Assembly (NCBI RefSeq): GCF_015595025.1
Contig: NZ_JADNRL010000025.1
Span: 59,135-123,134, forward strand
DNA length: 64,000 nucleotides
Reading direction: 5' to 3'
Source: Halomonas sp. KAO
GTDB taxonomy: Bacteria; Pseudomonadota; Gammaproteobacteria; Pseudomonadales; Halomonadaceae
Under the pieces are notes generated by a model that did not search any database, was not told where the DNA came from, and worked only from the letters and a program-made list of their open reading frames with translations. Both the position numbers and the translations under genes were made by a program. Of the stretch, positions 16,049 to 28,727 are shown in pieces. How positions within the stretch are numbered: position 1 is the stretch's first letter; every line of letters begins with the position of its first letter.

Positions 16049-18169
16049 GTGGCTCGCAAAACTCCGCTAAAACGCTATCGCAACATCGGGATCGTCGCCC
16101 ACGTCGATGCCGGCAAGACCACCACGACCGAGCGCGTGCTGTTCTATACCGGTATCAACCACAAGCTGGGCGAGACCCACGAAGGTGCCTCCACGACCGA
16201 CTGGATGCAGCAGGAGCAGGAGCGTGGTATCACCATCACCTCCGCTGCCGTGACCACCTTCTGGAAGGGCATGAACCACCAGTTCGATGAGCACCGCATC
16301 AACATCATCGACACCCCCGGGCACGTCGACTTCACCATCGAGGTGGAGCGCTCCCTGCGCGTGCTCGACGGTGCCGTCGTGGTGCTGTGTGGCTCTTCCG
16401 GCGTTCAGCCGCAGACCGAGACCGTCTGGCGTCAGGCCAACAAGTACGAAGTTCCGCGCATGGTGTTCGTCAACAAGATGGACCGTACCGGCGCCGACTT
16501 CTTCATGGTCGTCGACCAGCTCAAGGATCGTCTGGGTGCCAACGCCGTGCCGATCCAGATCAACTGGGGCACCGAGGAAGACTTCAAGGGCGTCATCGAC
16601 CTGATCGAGATGAAGGCCATCCAGTGGAACGAAAGCGATTTCGGTGCCACCTATGACCTGATCGACATCCCCGCCGAGCTCCAGGAGACCGCGGAGAAGT
16701 ATCGCGAGGAGATGGTCGAGGCTGCAGCCGAAGCTTCCGAAGAGCTGATGGACAAGTACCTGGAAGGCGGCGAGCTTTCCAAGGAAGAGATCAAGGCCGG
16801 TCTGCGTCGTCGTACCCTCGACAACGAGATCGTGCTGGTCACCTGCGGCTCTGCGTTCAAGAACAAGGGCGTGCAGGCGGTGCTGGACTCCGTCGTCGAA
16901 TATCTGCCGTCGCCCACCGAGGTCAAGGCGATCGAGGGCGAGCTGGATGACAAGGCCGGCACCATCGAGACCCGCGAGGCAGACGACAAGGCGCCCTTCG
17001 CCGCCCTGGCGTTCAAGATTGCCACCGACCCCTTCGTCGGCACCCTGACCTTCATCCGCGTCTACTCCGGCGTGCTGAACTCGGGTGACAGCGTCTACAA
17101 CTCCGTGCGCAACAAGAAGGAGCGCATCGGGCGTCTGGTACAGATGCACGCCAACTCCCGCGAGGAGATCAAGGAAGTGCTGGCCGGCGACATCGCCGCC
17201 TGTATCGGCCTGAAGGATGTCACCACCGGCGATACCCTGTGCGACCTGAATGACAAGATCATTCTGGAGCGCATGGAGTTCCCGGACCCGGTTATCTCCG
17301 TGGCCGTCGAGCCGAAGTCCAAGGCGGACCAGGAGAAGATGGGTGTGGCACTGGGCAAGCTGGCCCAGGAAGACCCCTCCTTCCAGGTGCGTACCGACGA
17401 GGAGACCGGCCAGACCATCATCTCCGGCATGGGCGAGCTGCACCTCGACATCATCGTCGATCGCATGCGCCGTGAGTTCAAGGTCGAGGCCAACATCGGC
17501 AAGCCGCAGGTCGCCTACCGCGAGACCATTCGTGGCTCGGTCGAGCAGGAAGGCAAGTTCGTGCGCCAGTCCGGTGGTCGTGGTCAGTACGGTCACGTGC
17601 ATCTGCGCATCGAGCCGCTGACCGCGGAAGACAAGGGCGAAGATGAAGACATGAGCTTCAAGTTCGCTTCAGAGATCGTCGGCGGCGTGGTTCCCAAGGA
17701 GTACGTGCCGGCCGTCGAGAAAGGGGCCTACGAGCAGCTGCAGAACGGTGTCATCGCGGGCTACCCGATGATCGACGTCAAGGTTACGCTGTACGATGGT
17801 TCCTACCACGACGTGGACTCCAACGAGACCGCGTTCAAGGTTGCTTCTTCCATGGCAGTCAAGGAAGGTGCCAAGAAGGCCAAGGCGGTGCTGCTCGAGC
17901 CGGTAATGAAGGTCGAGGTCGTCACCCCCGAGGACTTCATGGGCGACGTCATGGGTGACCTCAACCGCCGCCGTGGTCTGGTATCCGGCATGGATGACTC
18001 GCCCATGGGCAAGGTCATTCGCGCCAGAGTTCCGTTGGCTGAGATGTTCGGTTACGCGACCGATCTGCGTTCTCAGACCCAGGGACGCGCAAGCTACGTC
18101 ATGGAGTTTGCGGATTACGAAGAGGCGCCGTCCAGCGTCGTTGAAGCCGTCATCAACCAAAACGGTTAA
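16049..18169 (+). CDS. fusA: elongation factor G
   Basis: EF-G (706 aa) is the translocation GTPase. G motifs are visible: AHVDAGKTT (G1), the switch I segment with [18 protein letters not shown] (G3) and NKMDR (G4). Domain IV contains [15 protein letters not shown]. Translation starts at GTG 16049, preceded by a GGGGAG Shine-Dalgarno. It lies 44 bases after rpsG. Confidence 0.97.
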   Translation: MARKTPLKRYRNIGIVAHVDAGKTTTTERVLFYTGINHKLGETHEGASTTDWMQQEQERGITITSAAVTTFWKGMNHQFDEHRINIIDTPGHVDFTIEVERSLRVLDGAVVVLCGSSGVQPQTETVWRQANKYEVPRMVFVNKMDRTGADFFMVVDQLKDRLGANAVPIQINWGTEEDFKGVIDLIEMKAIQWNESDFGATYDLIDIPAELQETAEKYREEMVEAAAEASEELMDKYLEGGELSKEEIKAGLRRRTLDNEIVLVTCGSAFKNKGVQAVLDSVVEYLPSPTEVKAIEGELDDKAGTIETREADDKAPFAALAFKIATDPFVGTLTFIRVYSGVLNSGDSVYNSVRNKKERIGRLVQMHANSREEIKEVLAGDIAACIGLKDVTTGDTLCDLNDKIILERMEFPDPVISVAVEPKSKADQEKMGVALGKLAQEDPSFQVRTDEETGQTIISGMGELHLDIIVDRMRREFKVEANIGKPQVAYRETIRGSVEQEGKFVRQSGGRGQYGHVHLRIEPLTAEDKGEDEDMSFKFASEIVGGVVPKEYVPAVEKGAYEQLQNGVIAGYPMIDVKVTLYDGSYHDVDSNETAFKVASSMAVKEGAKKAKAVLLEPVMKVEVVTPEDFMGDVMGDLNRRRGLVSGMDDSPMGKVIRARVPLAEMFGYATDLRSQTQGRASYVMEFADYEEAPSSVVEAVINQNG

Positions 18170-18198
18170 CCGTTAGCTAACGTAAAGAGGTTATAGCA

Positions 18199-19392
<1,194 letters not shown>

Positions 19393-19416
19393 GCATCGCG
19401 CTGCTTGAATGATCAG

Positions 19417-19441
19417 AAGGGGCTCCAGGAGGAGCCCCTTT
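19417..19441 (+). terminator. terminator after tuf
   Basis: AAGGGGCTCC (19417-19426) and GGAGCCCCTT (19431-19440) form a perfect 10-bp stem with a four-base loop, ending in TTT. Confidence 0.8.
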
Positions 19442-19463
19442 GCTGTTCATCGTCAACGAGTGT

Positions 19464-19492
19464 TTGACTCTCGTTTTCGGTGTGCCTATAAT
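19464..19492 (+). promoter_or_regulatory. promoter of the S10 operon
   Basis: TTGACT (19464-19469) and a perfect TATAAT (19487-19492) have 17-base spacing. It is the best-matching sigma-70 promoter in the window. The 5' leader to rpsJ is only about 57 bases and holds one short hairpin (TGACGGC/GCCGTCA, 19516-19533). This is much shorter than the E. coli S10 leader, which mediates L4 control. Confidence 0.85.
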
Positions 19493-19555
19493 GCGCATCC
19501 TTTGAATGCGTGGGTTGACGGCTCGCGCCGTCAGAATCCATTGGAGTTAGGGCAA

Positions 19556-19867
19556 ATGCAGAACCAGAAGATTCGCATTCGGTTGAAGGCCTTCGACCAT
19601 CGCCTGATCGACCAGTCCGCTGCGGAGATTGTCGAAACCGCCAAGCGTACCGGCGCCCAGGTTCGTGGACCGATTCCTCTGCCGACCAACCGCGAGCGCT
19701 ACACCGTGCTGATCTCGCCGCATGTCAACAAGGACGCGCGTGACCAGTACGAGATCCGCACTCACAAGCGCGTGCTCGATATCGTCGAGCCGACGGAGAA
19801 GACCGTCGATGCCCTGATGAAGCTCGATCTCGCCGCCGGCGTGGACGTGCAGATCAAGCTCGACTGA
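19556..19867 (+). CDS. rpsJ: 30S ribosomal protein S10 (NusE)
   Basis: S10 is a 103-aa 30S head protein that also acts with NusB in antitermination. It begins [19 protein letters not shown], which fixes the start at ATG 19556. [20 protein letters not shown] is the conserved loop region. It is first in the S10 operon and is separated from rplC by an unusually long 149-base spacer. Confidence 0.97.
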   Translation: MQNQKIRIRLKAFDHRLIDQSAAEIVETAKRTGAQVRGPIPLPTNRERYTVLISPHVNKDARDQYEIRTHKRVLDIVEPTEKTVDALMKLDLAAGVDVQIKLD

Positions 19868-20016
19868 TTATTACACTAGACACCGCGGCCCAGCGTTCGA
19901 CAATTCGCTCGAGCAGCAGCCGCCGCGCCGTGAGGCGCCACACAACGTGCTAGTGGAATGCTCTGGAAAGGGCAGCCATAGCGGGTGATAGCCCCGTACA
20001 CTATAGGAGACTGAGA
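19868..20016 (+). promoter_or_regulatory. structured 149-base spacer between rpsJ and rplC
   Basis: There is no gene here. CACTAG (19874-19879) is complementary to CTAGTG (19950-19955) and could close a 70-base domain. Inside it, GCGCC (19925-19929) and GGCGC (19934-19938) form a hairpin capped by a GTGA (GNRA-type) tetraloop. In E. coli this gap is only a few tens of bases. It may be a regulatory mRNA element. Confidence 0.4.
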
Positions 20017-20655
20017 ATGACTATCGGTTTAGTCGGCAAGAAGGCCGGGATGACCCGTGTCTTCACCGAAGACGGCGCTTCCGTGCCCGTAACCGTGATC
20101 GAGGTTGAGCCTAATCGCGTCACTCGCGTCAAGACCGTCGAAAGCGACGGCTACGCGGCGATTCAGGTGACAACTGGCTCCCGCAAGGCCAAACACCTGT
20201 CGAAGGCCCAGGCTGGGCAGTTCGCCAAGGCAGGTATCGAGGCCGGTCGTTCGCTGATGGAGTTTCGCCTGGCAGAAGGCGATGAGGCTCCGGAAGTGGG
20301 CGGCGAACTCACCGTATCCCTCTTCGAAGCTGGTCAATCGATCGATGTGACCGGCAGCTCCAAGGGCAAGGGTTTCCAGGGCGCAGTCAAGCGCTGGAAC
20401 TTCCGCACCCAGGACAACAGCCACGGTAACTCCCTGGCCCACCGCGCGCCGGGCTCCATCGGCATGTGCCAGACCCCTGGACGAGTGTTCAAGGGCAAGA
20501 AAATGGCTGGCCAGATGGGCAACGTGCGTTGCACCGTCCAGAGTCTTGAAGTCGTCCGCGTCGATGCTGAGCGTAATCTGCTGCTGGTCAAGGGCGCCGT
20601 GCCCGGTGCCACCGGTAGTGACGTTATCGTGCGCAGCGCCGTGAAAGCTGGCTGA
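20017..20655 (+). CDS. rplC: 50S ribosomal protein L3
   Basis: L3 (212 aa) is an early 50S assembly protein reaching the peptidyl-transferase centre. It begins [16 protein letters not shown]. Its central loop contains [24 protein letters not shown], including the Gln that PrmB methylates in enteric bacteria. ATG 20017 follows TAGGAGAC. rplD follows after 14 bases. Confidence 0.97.
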   Translation: MTIGLVGKKAGMTRVFTEDGASVPVTVIEVEPNRVTRVKTVESDGYAAIQVTTGSRKAKHLSKAQAGQFAKAGIEAGRSLMEFRLAEGDEAPEVGGELTVSLFEAGQSIDVTGSSKGKGFQGAVKRWNFRTQDNSHGNSLAHRAPGSIGMCQTPGRVFKGKKMAGQMGNVRCTVQSLEVVRVDAERNLLLVKGAVPGATGSDVIVRSAVKAG

Positions 20656-20669
20656 AGGGGAATCTACCG

Positions 20670-21275
20670 ATGAATCTGAATCTTGCTGCCGGCGCCGGCA
20701 CCGTCGACGTGTCTGACGCCACCTTTGGCAAAGAATTCAATGAAGCGCTCGTGCACCAGGTCGTCACCGCCTATCTGGCCGGTGGTCGTCAGGGTACCCG
20801 CGCTCAGAAGAACCGTTCCGACGTGCGTGGCGGCGGCAAGAAGCCGTGGCGTCAGAAGGGCACCGGTCGTGCCCGTGCCGGTACCATCCGCTCGCCGATC
20901 TGGCGCAGTGGCGGTGTGACCTTTGCGGCTCGTCCCCAGGACTACACCCAGAAGGTCAACCGCAAGATGTACCGTGCGGCGATGCGCTCGATCCTCTCCG
21001 AGCTGGTGCGCCAGGAACGCCTGGTGGCCGTCGAGGAGTTCGCCGTCGACGCTCCGAAGACCAAGCAGCTGGTCGCCAAGCTCAACGAGCTGGGTCTGGA
21101 GAAGGTGCTGATCGTCACCGAAGAAGTCGATGAGAACCTCTACCTGGCCGCCCGCAACATCCCCAACGTGGATGTGGTCGATGTGGCCGCCGCCGATCCG
21201 GTGAGCCTGGTCGCCTTCGACAAGGTGCTGGCCACCGTCTCCGCCCTCCGTAAATTCGAGGAGAAGCTGGCATGA
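20670..21275 (+). CDS. rplD: 50S ribosomal protein L4
   Basis: L4 (201 aa) lines the exit tunnel. The extended loop is visible as [30 protein letters not shown]. In E. coli L4 also regulates the S10 operon. The stop overlaps the rplW start by four bases. Confidence 0.97.
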   Translation: MNLNLAAGAGTVDVSDATFGKEFNEALVHQVVTAYLAGGRQGTRAQKNRSDVRGGGKKPWRQKGTGRARAGTIRSPIWRSGGVTFAARPQDYTQKVNRKMYRAAMRSILSELVRQERLVAVEEFAVDAPKTKQLVAKLNELGLEKVLIVTEEVDENLYLAARNIPNVDVVDVAAADPVSLVAFDKVLATVSALRKFEEKLA

Positions 21276-21568
21276 ACCAGGAACGTGTATTCAAGGTGCT
21301 GCTCGGCCCGCACGTGACCGAGAAGGCCGCCATGGCTGCTGAACGCAACCAGTACGTGTTCAAGGTGGCCAGCGACGCGACCAAGCCCGAGATCAAGAAA
21401 GCCGTCGAGGCTCTGTTCGGCAAGAAGGTCGACCGCGTTCAAGCGCTGAACGTCAAGGGCAAGACCAAGCGCACCGCGCAGGGTCTGGGTCACCGCAAGG
21501 GGTATCGCAAGGCCTACGTCACGTTGGCCGCCGGCGAGACCCTTGAAGACTTCTCTGGCGCCGAATAA
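21272..21568 (+). CDS. rplW: 50S ribosomal protein L23
   Basis: L23 (98 aa) lies at the tunnel exit and docks trigger factor and [18 protein letters not shown] and [15 protein letters not shown] segments are present. Its ATG overlaps the rplD stop as ATGA, which suggests translational coupling. Confidence 0.96.
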   Translation: MNQERVFKVLLGPHVTEKAAMAAERNQYVFKVASDATKPEIKKAVEALFGKKVDRVQALNVKGKTKRTAQGLGHRKGYRKAYVTLAAGETLEDFSGAE

Positions 21569-21585
21569 GGGCAGGAGTACGGACA

Positions 21586-22413
21586 ATGGCAATCGTCAAG
21601 ACTAAACCCACATCCGCCGGTCGTCGCCACCTTGTAAAGGTCGTGAACAGCGAGCTCCACAAGGGTGCACCCTACGCGCCTCTGCTCGAGAAGCAGTCGC
21701 GCAATGGCGGACGTAACAACAACGGTCGTATCACTACCCGTCACGTGGGCGGTGGTCACCGTCAGCACTACCGGATCATCGACTTCAAGCGCACCAAGGA
21801 TGGCGTTCCGGCCATCGTTGAGCGTCTCGAGTACGATCCGAACCGTAGCGCCAACATCGCGCTGCTGAAGTATCTCGATGGCGAGCGTCGCTACATCCTG
21901 GCGCCCAAGGGCGTGAGCGCCGGCGACCGTCTCGAGTCCGGCGTCAACGCGGCCATCAAGAAGGGCAACGCTCTTCCGCTGCGTAACATTCCGCTGGGTT
22001 CCACCGTGCACTGCATCGAGCTCAAGCCCGGCAAGGGCGGCCAGATCGCTCGTAGCGCCGGTACCAGCGCCCAGCTGGTCGCTCGTGAGGGCAACTATGC
22101 CACCCTGCGTCTGCGCTCCGGCGAGATGCGCAAGGTGCTGAGCGAGTGCCGCGCGACCCTGGGAGAAGTGGGCAATTCAGAGCACAGCCTGCGTCAGCTT
22201 GGCAAGGCCGGTGCGAAGCGCTGGAAAGGTGTGCGTCCGACCGTTCGCGGCGTGGCCATGAACCCGGTGGATCACCCGCACGGTGGCGGTGAAGGCCGCA
22301 CCAGCGGTGGTCGTCATCCGGTGACTCCGTGGGGCGTTCCCACCAAGGGCCACAAGACCCGCAAGAACAAGCGCACCGATGCGCTGATCGTTCGTCGCCG
22401 CAAGGCCAAGTAA
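21586..22413 (+). CDS. rplB: 50S ribosomal protein L2
   Basis: L2 (275 aa) is required for subunit joining and peptidyl transfer. The signature [15 protein letters not shown] is near the C-terminus and contains the functionally important His. The start [14 protein letters not shown] is normal. rpsS follows after 22 bases. Confidence 0.98.
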   Translation: MAIVKTKPTSAGRRHLVKVVNSELHKGAPYAPLLEKQSRNGGRNNNGRITTRHVGGGHRQHYRIIDFKRTKDGVPAIVERLEYDPNRSANIALLKYLDGERRYILAPKGVSAGDRLESGVNAAIKKGNALPLRNIPLGSTVHCIELKPGKGGQIARSAGTSAQLVAREGNYATLRLRSGEMRKVLSECRATLGEVGNSEHSLRQLGKAGAKRWKGVRPTVRGVAMNPVDHPHGGGEGRTSGGRHPVTPWGVPTKGHKTRKNKRTDALIVRRRKAK

Positions 22414-22435
22414 CACACTTTAAGAGGTAACGGCT

Positions 22436-22711
22436 GTGCCACGTTCACTGAAGAAAGGTCCCTTTATTGACCTTCATCTGCTGAAGAAGGTCGAGGCTGC
22501 TGTGGAGAAGAGTGACCGCAAACCGATCAAGACCTGGTCGCGTCGCTCCATGATCCTGCCCAACATGGTAGGACTCACCATCGCAGTCCATAACGGTCGC
22601 CAACACGTCCCGGTGCATGTCTCCGAGGAAATGGTTGGCCACAAACTGGGCGAATTCGCTGCTACCCGCCTCTATCGCGGTCATGCGGCGGACAAGAAAG
22701 CCAAACGGTAA
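22436..22711 (+). CDS. rpsS: 30S ribosomal protein S19
   Basis: S19 is a 91-aa 30S head protein near the A-site finger. It begins [19 protein letters not shown] from a GTG codon at 22436 and contains [22 protein letters not shown]. Length matches the family. Confidence 0.96.
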   Translation: MPRSLKKGPFIDLHLLKKVEAAVEKSDRKPIKTWSRRSMILPNMVGLTIAVHNGRQHVPVHVSEEMVGHKLGEFAATRLYRGHAADKKAKR

Positions 22712-22729
22712 GCCAGAGAGGATTGAGAG

Positions 22730-23062
22730 ATGGAAGTCACAGCTAAGCTGCGTGGCGCTCGTTTATCCGCCCAGAAGGCCCGTTTGGTGGCTGACCAGGT
22801 GCGCGATAAGCCGGTCGCCGAGGCGCTGGACCTGCTGACCTTCTCACCGAAGAAGGCTGCCAAGCTGGTCAAGAAAGTGCTGCAGTCCGCCATCGCGAAC
22901 GCGGAAGAAAACAACGGCATGGATATCGACGAGCTGCGTGTCTCGACCATCTGCGTCGATGAGGGCATGACGCTCAAGCGTATCAAGCCGCGTGCCAAGG
23001 GCCGCGCGGATCGTATCTTGAAGCGCACCTGCCACATCACCGTCAAGGTAGCCGAGAAGTAG
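22730..23062 (+). CDS. rplV: 50S ribosomal protein L22
   Basis: L22 (110 aa) contributes its beta-hairpin to the exit tunnel. The C-terminal segment [19 protein letters not shown] is typical. The macrolide-relevant hairpin shows no visible deletion or insertion. It lies 18 bases after rpsS. Confidence 0.96.
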   Translation: MEVTAKLRGARLSAQKARLVADQVRDKPVAEALDLLTFSPKKAAKLVKKVLQSAIANAEENNGMDIDELRVSTICVDEGMTLKRIKPRAKGRADRILKRTCHITVKVAEK

Positions 23063-23073
23063 GAGTCGACCAG

Positions 23074-23772
<699 letters not shown>

Positions 23773-23787
23773 GGGGAGAGCGAGTCG

Positions 23788-24201
23788 ATGTTACAACCCA
23801 AGCGTATGAAGTTCCGCAAGATGCAGAAGGGCCGCAACCGTGGCCTGGCGCATCGCGGAAGCAAGGTAAGCTTCGGCGAATACGGCCTCAAGGCGACTGG
23901 CCGTGGTCGTATCACCGCCCGTCAGATCGAAGCCGGTCGTCGTGCGATCACCCGTCACGTCAAGCGTGGTGGCAAGATCTGGATTCGGGTGTTCCCGGAC
24001 AAGCCGATCTCCAAGAAGCCCCTCGAAGTCCGTATGGGTAAGGGGAAGGGTTCCGTCGAGTACTGGGTCGCGCAGATTCAGCCCGGTCGGATCCTCTACG
24101 AGATCGAAGGCGTGTCCGAGGAGCTGGCACGCGAGGCCTTTGGCCTGGCGGCGCAGAAGTTCCCGGTTTCCACCACCTTTGTGAAACGGACGGTGATGTG
24201 A
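23788..24201 (+). CDS. rplP: 50S ribosomal protein L16
   Basis: L16 (137 aa) organises the A-site region of the 50S subunit. It begins [29 protein letters not shown] and [18 protein letters not shown] segments are conserved. Its stop TGA overlaps the rpmC ATG by one base. Confidence 0.97.
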   Translation: MLQPKRMKFRKMQKGRNRGLAHRGSKVSFGEYGLKATGRGRITARQIEAGRRAITRHVKRGGKIWIRVFPDKPISKKPLEVRMGKGKGSVEYWVAQIQPGRILYEIEGVSEELAREAFGLAAQKFPVSTTFVKRTVM

Positions 24202-24392
24202 TGAAAGCCCAGGAAATCCGTGAAAAGTCAGTCGACGAGCTGAACGATCAGCTCCTCGAACTCCTCCGCGAGCAGTTCAACCTGCGCATGCAGAAGGCCA
24301 CTGGCCAACTCAGCCAGACGCACCTGCTCAAGCAGGTTCGTCGGGACATCGCCCGGGTGAAGACTGTGCTCAACGAGAAGGCAGGTGACTGA
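24201..24392 (+). CDS. rpmC: 50S ribosomal protein L29
   Basis: L29 is a 63-aa helical hairpin at the tunnel exit. The start chosen is ATG 24201 ([15 protein letters not shown]), which overlaps the rplP stop. A GTG one codon upstream is less likely. [17 protein letters not shown] is the family signature. Confidence 0.95.
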   Translation: MKAQEIREKSVDELNDQLLELLREQFNLRMQKATGQLSQTHLLKQVRRDIARVKTVLNEKAGD

Positions 24393-24393
24393 G

Positions 24394-24654
24394 ATGGCCG
24401 AAGAGAAGAAAACCCGTACGCTCACCGGCAAGGTGGTGAGCGACAAGATGGACAAGTCCATCGTCGTGATGATCGAGCGCCGTGAGCGGCACCCGATCTA
24501 CGGCAAGTACGTTAAGCGCTCCACCAAGCTCCACGCCCATGACGAGGCGAACCAGGCGAAGGCCGGTGATACGGTCTCCATCCAGGAGTGCCGTCCGCTG
24601 TCCAAGACCAAGTCCTGGACGCTGGTCGAGGTGGTCGAGCAGGCCAAGGGCTAA
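24394..24654 (+). CDS. rpsQ: 30S ribosomal protein S17
   Basis: S17 is an 86-aa primary 16S rRNA-binding protein. [18 protein letters not shown] and [22 protein letters not shown] are conserved. ATG 24394, one base after the rpmC stop, is preferred over GTG 24385. It is the last gene of the classical S10 operon. Confidence 0.95.
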   Translation: MAEEKKTRTLTGKVVSDKMDKSIVVMIERRERHPIYGKYVKRSTKLHAHDEANQAKAGDTVSIQECRPLSKTKSWTLVEVVEQAKG

Positions 24655-24692
24655 CCCTACACCTGCTGTCAGATTAGGTTTGGAGAAAACCG

Positions 24693-25064
24693 ATGATTCA
24701 GACTCAGACAATGCTGGACGTCGCCGATAATAGTGGAGCGCGCCGGGTGCAGTGCATCAAGGTGCTGGGCGGTTCACATCGCCGCTATGCCCACGTTGGC
24801 GACATCATCAAGGTCACGGTGAAAGAAGCCATTCCGCGTGGCAAGGTCAAGAAAGGCCAGGTCCTCAAGGCGGTGGTGGTTCGCACCCGCAGCGGTGTCC
24901 GTCGTTCCGACGGCTCGCTGATTCGCTTCGACGGAAATGCGGCGGTTCTGTTGAACAACACCAATGATCAGCCGATCGGCACCCGTATCTTCGGGCCGGT
25001 GACCCGTGAGCTTCGTAACGAGAAGTTCATGAAGATCATTTCCTTGGCGCCTGAAGTGCTGTAA
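24693..25064 (+). CDS. rplN: 50S ribosomal protein L14
   Basis: L14 (123 aa) lies at the subunit interface. It begins [27 protein letters not shown], and [16 protein letters not shown] is conserved. It starts the spc gene block, 38 bases after rpsQ. No separate promoter was recognised. Confidence 0.97.
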   Translation: MIQTQTMLDVADNSGARRVQCIKVLGGSHRRYAHVGDIIKVTVKEAIPRGKVKKGQVLKAVVVRTRSGVRRSDGSLIRFDGNAAVLLNNTNDQPIGTRIFGPVTRELRNEKFMKIISLAPEVL

Positions 25065-25078
25065 GGAGCGAGGCGAAT

Positions 25079-25393
25079 ATGCAAAAGATCAAACGTGACG
25101 ATGAAGTCATCGTCATCGCCGGCAAGGACAAGGGCAAGCGCGGCACCGTCAAGCGGGTTCTCGAAAACCGCTTCGTGGTGTCCGGTGTGAACATGATCAA
25201 GCGTCACACCAAGCCCAATCCCATGGCGGGTAATCAAGGCGGTATCGTCGAGCGCGAGGCTCCGATTCACGCGTCCAACGTGGCCATCTTCAACCAGGAG
25301 ACCGGAAAGGCAGATCGCGTCGGCTTCCAGGTTCAGGAAGACGGTACCAAGGTACGTATCTACAAGTCGACGCAGTCGCAGATCGACGCCTAA
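25079..25393 (+). CDS. rplX: 50S ribosomal protein L24
   Basis: L24 (104 aa) initiates 50S assembly. The KOW-like motif is [25 protein letters not shown], and [27 protein letters not shown] follows. Spacing is 14 bases after rplN and 18 before rplE. Confidence 0.96.
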   Translation: MQKIKRDDEVIVIAGKDKGKRGTVKRVLENRFVVSGVNMIKRHTKPNPMAGNQGGIVEREAPIHASNVAIFNQETGKADRVGFQVQEDGTKVRIYKSTQSQIDA

Positions 25394-25411
25394 CGCGAGT
25401 CGGGTAGCATA

Positions 25412-25951
25412 ATGGCGAACTTGAAAGAACGTTATCAGAACGAGGTGGTGGCTCAACTCAAAGAGCAGTTCAGCTACGCCAACGTGATGCAGGTGCCGCG
25501 AGTCACCAAGGTGACTCTGAATATGGGCATCGGCGAAGCGACCAGCGATAAAAAGCTGATCGACAACGCTATCGGCGACCTGGAGAAGCTCTCCGGTCAG
25601 AAGCCGGTGGTAACCAAGGCACGCAAGTCCATCGCGGGCTTCAAGGTGCGTGAAGGCTGGCCGATCGGGATCAAGGTGACCCTGCGCTCCGAGCGCATGT
25701 GGGACTTCCTCGATCGCCTGGTGAATATCGCGATCCCCCGCGTTCGTGACTTCCGTGGTCTCAACCCGAAGTCCTTCGACGGTCGTGGCAACTACTCCAT
25801 GGGGGTGCGTGAGCAGATCATCTTCCCGGAACTCGAGTATGATAAGATCGACCGGATTCGTGGTCTGGATGTCACCATCACCACCACCGCCAACACCGAT
25901 GATGAAGGTCGTGCGCTGCTGAGCGCGCTGAACTTCCCGTTCAAGAAATAA
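25412..25951 (+). CDS. rplE: 50S ribosomal protein L5
   Basis: L5 (179 aa) binds 5S rRNA in the central protuberance. [16 protein letters not shown] and [20 protein letters not shown] are diagnostic. In E. coli the S8 repressor site of the spc operon overlaps the rplE start. That structure was not evaluated here. Confidence 0.97.
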   Translation: MANLKERYQNEVVAQLKEQFSYANVMQVPRVTKVTLNMGIGEATSDKKLIDNAIGDLEKLSGQKPVVTKARKSIAGFKVREGWPIGIKVTLRSERMWDFLDRLVNIAIPRVRDFRGLNPKSFDGRGNYSMGVREQIIFPELEYDKIDRIRGLDVTITTTANTDDEGRALLSALNFPFKK

Positions 25952-25961
25952 GGGTGGGATC

Positions 25962-26267
25962 ATGGCAAAGAAAAGCATGGTAGAGCGTGAGCTCAAGCGC
26001 GCCAAGCTGGTGGAGAAGTACTCCGCCAAGCGTGCCGAGCTCAAGGCGATCATCCAGGACGCGAACGCTTCCGACGAAGAGCGCTTCGAGGCTACGCTGA
26101 AGCTTCAGCAGCTGCCGCGCGACTCCAGCCCGGTGCGTCAGCGTAACCGCTGCCGTATCACTGGACGTCCGCACGGCTTCTACAACAAGTTCGGTCTCGG
26201 CCGCAACAAGCTTCGTGAAGCCGCCATGCGTGGCGATGTTCCCGGACTCAAGAAGTCCAGCTGGTAA
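25962..26267 (+). CDS. rpsN: 30S ribosomal protein S14, zinc-independent long form
   Basis: S14 (101 aa) belongs to the 30S head. The C-terminal [25 protein letters not shown] lacks the paired CxxC zinc ribbon, so this is the C-minus long paralogue typical of gammaproteobacteria. Confidence 0.96.
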   Translation: MAKKSMVERELKRAKLVEKYSAKRAELKAIIQDANASDEERFEATLKLQQLPRDSSPVRQRNRCRITGRPHGFYNKFGLGRNKLREAAMRGDVPGLKKSSW

Positions 26268-26296
26268 GCCACGCAAGAATCAGGAGCGCAACGTAA

Positions 26297-26689
26297 ATGA
26301 GCATGCAAGACACTCTGGCGGATATGTTTACCCGTATCCGCAATGCGCAAATGGCCACCAAGGAGACGGTCACCATGCCGTCTTCCCGCCTCAAGGTTGA
26401 GGTGGCCCGCGTATTGAAGGAAGAGGGTTACATCAACGACTTCGCGGTGTCCGAAAGCGCCAAGCCGGAGCTGGCCGTGACCCTCAAGTATTTCGAGGGC
26501 AAGCCGGTCATCGAGCACATCCAGCGAGTTTCCAAGCCCTCCCTGCGCCAGTACAAGGGCAAGGACGCGCTGCCGAAAGTCGCCGAGGGCCTGGGTATCG
26601 CTATCGTCACCACCTCCAACGGGGTGATGACCGATCGCGCGGCTCGCAAGGCCGGTGTCGGTGGCGAAGTCATCTGCACCGTATTCTAG
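26297..26689 (+). CDS. rpsH: 30S ribosomal protein S8
   Basis: S8 (130 aa) binds the 16S central domain and in E. coli represses the spc operon. It begins [20 protein letters not shown]. The conserved ending is [22 protein letters not shown]. Confidence 0.97.
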   Translation: MSMQDTLADMFTRIRNAQMATKETVTMPSSRLKVEVARVLKEEGYINDFAVSESAKPELAVTLKYFEGKPVIEHIQRVSKPSLRQYKGKDALPKVAEGLGIAIVTTSNGVMTDRAARKAGVGGEVICTVF

Positions 26690-26698
26690 GAGTTTGGA

Positions 26699-27229
26699 AT
26701 GTCCCGCGTAGCCAAATATCCAGTAAAAGTGCCCGCTGGCGTCGAGATCAAGATCGACGGTGACCAGCTGACCGCCAAGGGCGGCCAGGGCACGCTGTCA
26801 ATGACCATCCACCACGACGTGGTGGTAGGTCAGGAAGAGGGTCAGCTGACCTTCGCCCCCAGCGAGTCTGCCAAGACCTGGGCCATGGCCGGTACCACCC
26901 GCGCCCTGGTGCAGAACCTGGTGACCGGGGTAAGCGAAGGCTTCACCAAGTCCCTCGAAATCATCGGCGTCGGTTATCGTGCCCAGGCCAAGGGCCAGAC
27001 GCTCAATCTGTCACTAGGCTTCTCGCACCCGGTCGAGTATACGCTGCCTGAGGGTGTCTCCGCGGAAACGCCGAAGAACACCCAGATCGTGCTGAAGAGC
27101 GCGGACAAGCAGAAGCTCGGCCATGTGGCCGCGGAAATCCGCGCCTTCCGTCCGCCCGAGCCCTACAAGGGCAAGGGTGTCAGGTACGCCGACGAGCAGG
27201 TGCGTCGCAAAGAAGCCAAGAAGAAGTAA
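26699..27229 (+). CDS. rplF: 50S ribosomal protein L6
   Basis: L6 (176 aa) lies near the factor-binding site. It begins [18 protein letters not shown]. The C-terminal [29 protein letters not shown] is the conserved rRNA-binding tail. It lies 9 bases from each neighbour. Confidence 0.97.
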   Translation: MSRVAKYPVKVPAGVEIKIDGDQLTAKGGQGTLSMTIHHDVVVGQEEGQLTFAPSESAKTWAMAGTTRALVQNLVTGVSEGFTKSLEIIGVGYRAQAKGQTLNLSLGFSHPVEYTLPEGVSAETPKNTQIVLKSADKQKLGHVAAEIRAFRPPEPYKGKGVRYADEQVRRKEAKKK

Positions 27230-27238
27230 GGCAGGGTT

Positions 27239-27589
27239 ATGAACGCGAAGAAAGAATCTCGTCTCCGTCGTGCCCGCCGCGCTCGCGCCAAGATCCGCGA
27301 GCTGGGCGTGTATCGCCTGTGCGTCAACCGTACCCCGCGTCACATCTACGCGCAGATTATCTCGCCGGATGGTGGCAAGGTGCTGGCCAGCGCCTCTACG
27401 CTGGACAAGGTCCTGCGTGAGGGTGCTACCGGCAACGCTGACGCCGCCGCCAAGGTTGGCGAACTGATTGCTGAGCGCGCCAAGCAAGCGGGCATCACCC
27501 AGGTAGCCTTCGACCGCGCCGGTTTCAAGTACCACGGCCGCGTCAAGGCCCTGGCCGACGCCGCTCGTGAAGGCGGCCTGGAATTCTAA
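27239..27589 (+). CDS. rplR: 50S ribosomal protein L18
   Basis: L18 (116 aa) binds 5S rRNA with L5. It begins [38 protein letters not shown] and the C-terminal [21 protein letters not shown] are conserved. Confidence 0.97.
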   Translation: MNAKKESRLRRARRARAKIRELGVYRLCVNRTPRHIYAQIISPDGGKVLASASTLDKVLREGATGNADAAAKVGELIAERAKQAGITQVAFDRAGFKYHGRVKALADAAREGGLEF

Positions 27590-27600
27590 AGGGTTTTACG

Positions 27601-28101
27601 ATGGCGAAGAACGAACAGCAAAGCGGCGACCTCCAGGAGAAGCTGGTACAGGTCAACCGTGTTGCCAAGGTGGTCAAGGGTGGCCGTGTCTTCGGTTTCA
27701 CCGCTCTGACCGTCGTGGGCGACGGCAAGGGTCGTGTCGGCTTCGGTCGCGGCAAGGCACGTGAAGTGCCGGTCGCTATCCAGAAGGCGATGGACCAGGC
27801 GCGTCGCAACATGGTCAAGGTGCACCTCTCCGGCGGCACCCTGCAGTACCCGATCAAGGCCCGTCACGGTGCCTCCAAGGTGTACATGCAGCCCGCCTCC
27901 GAGGGTACCGGCGTTATCGCCGGCGGTGCCATGCGCTCCGTGCTGGAGCTGGCCGGCGTCCATGACGTCCTGGCCAAGTGCTACGGCTCCACCAACCCGG
28001 TGAACGTGGTACGGGCGACCGTCAAGGGCCTGAGCGCCATTCAGTCGCCGGAAGACATCGCCGCCAAGCGCGGTATGCCTGTCGAAGCGATCACGGGGTG
28101 A
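27601..28101 (+). CDS. rpsE: 30S ribosomal protein S5
   Basis: S5 (166 aa) helps set mRNA unwinding and decoding fidelity. [20 protein letters not shown] and [19 protein letters not shown] are diagnostic. The segment near the spectinomycin loop (VAKVVKGGR) looks wild type. Confidence 0.97.
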   Translation: MAKNEQQSGDLQEKLVQVNRVAKVVKGGRVFGFTALTVVGDGKGRVGFGRGKAREVPVAIQKAMDQARRNMVKVHLSGGTLQYPIKARHGASKVYMQPASEGTGVIAGGAMRSVLELAGVHDVLAKCYGSTNPVNVVRATVKGLSAIQSPEDIAAKRGMPVEAITG

Positions 28102-28106
28102 GCACC

Positions 28107-28289
28107 ATGGCAGCAACGATCAAGGTTACCCAGACCCGCAGCACCATCGGCGTGCTGGCCAAGCACAAGGCCACCATTCAGGGCCTCGGCCTGCGCCGCA
28201 TCGGTCACACGGTCGAACTGGAAGATACCCCCGCCGTACGCGGCATGATTCACAAGGTTAACTACCTTGTGCGCGTTGAGGGAGAGTAA
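28107..28289 (+). CDS. rpmD: 50S ribosomal protein L30
   Basis: L30 (60 aa) begins [15 protein letters not shown] at ATG 28107, five bases after rpsE. The [12 protein letters not shown] segment is conserved. The frame is open further upstream inside rpsE, but the family length supports this start. Confidence 0.95.
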   Translation: MAATIKVTQTRSTIGVLAKHKATIQGLGLRRIGHTVELEDTPAVRGMIHKVNYLVRVEGE

Positions 28290-28292
28290 TCC

Positions 28293-28727
28293 ATGAAACT
28301 CAATAGCCTGAGCCCGGCACCGGGTTCCAAGCACGCCGAAAAGCGTGTCGGTCGTGGCATCGGCTCCGGTCTGGGCAAGACCGGCGGCCGTGGCCACAAG
28401 GGCCTCAAGTCGCGCAGCGGCGGTAGCGTCAAGCCCGGCTTCGAGGGCGGTCAGATGCCGCTCCAGCGGCGTCTGCCGAAGTTCGGCTTCACCTCCGCGA
28501 AGTCGCTGGTTTCCGAGGAAGTGCGCCTGGCCGAGCTGGCCAAGGTCGCCGGTGACGAAGTCACCCTCGAGACCCTCAAGCAGGCCAACGTGCTGAAGGA
28601 CGCCACGCTGCACGCGAAGGTGATCCTCTCCGGCGATCTGAACAAGGCGGTTACGGTTCGCGGTCTCAAGGTCACCAAGGGTGCCCGTGCCGCGATCGAA
28701 GCCGCCGGTGGCAAGGTAGAGGACTAA
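28293..28727 (+). CDS. rplO: 50S ribosomal protein L15
   Basis: L15 (144 aa) begins [30 protein letters not shown], the glycine-rich RNA-binding N-terminus. Three bases separate it from rpmD. Its TAA stop is followed immediately by the secY ATG. Confidence 0.97.
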   Translation: MKLNSLSPAPGSKHAEKRVGRGIGSGLGKTGGRGHKGLKSRSGGSVKPGFEGGQMPLQRRLPKFGFTSAKSLVSEEVRLAELAKVAGDEVTLETLKQANVLKDATLHAKVILSGDLNKAVTVRGLKVTKGARAAIEAAGGKVED

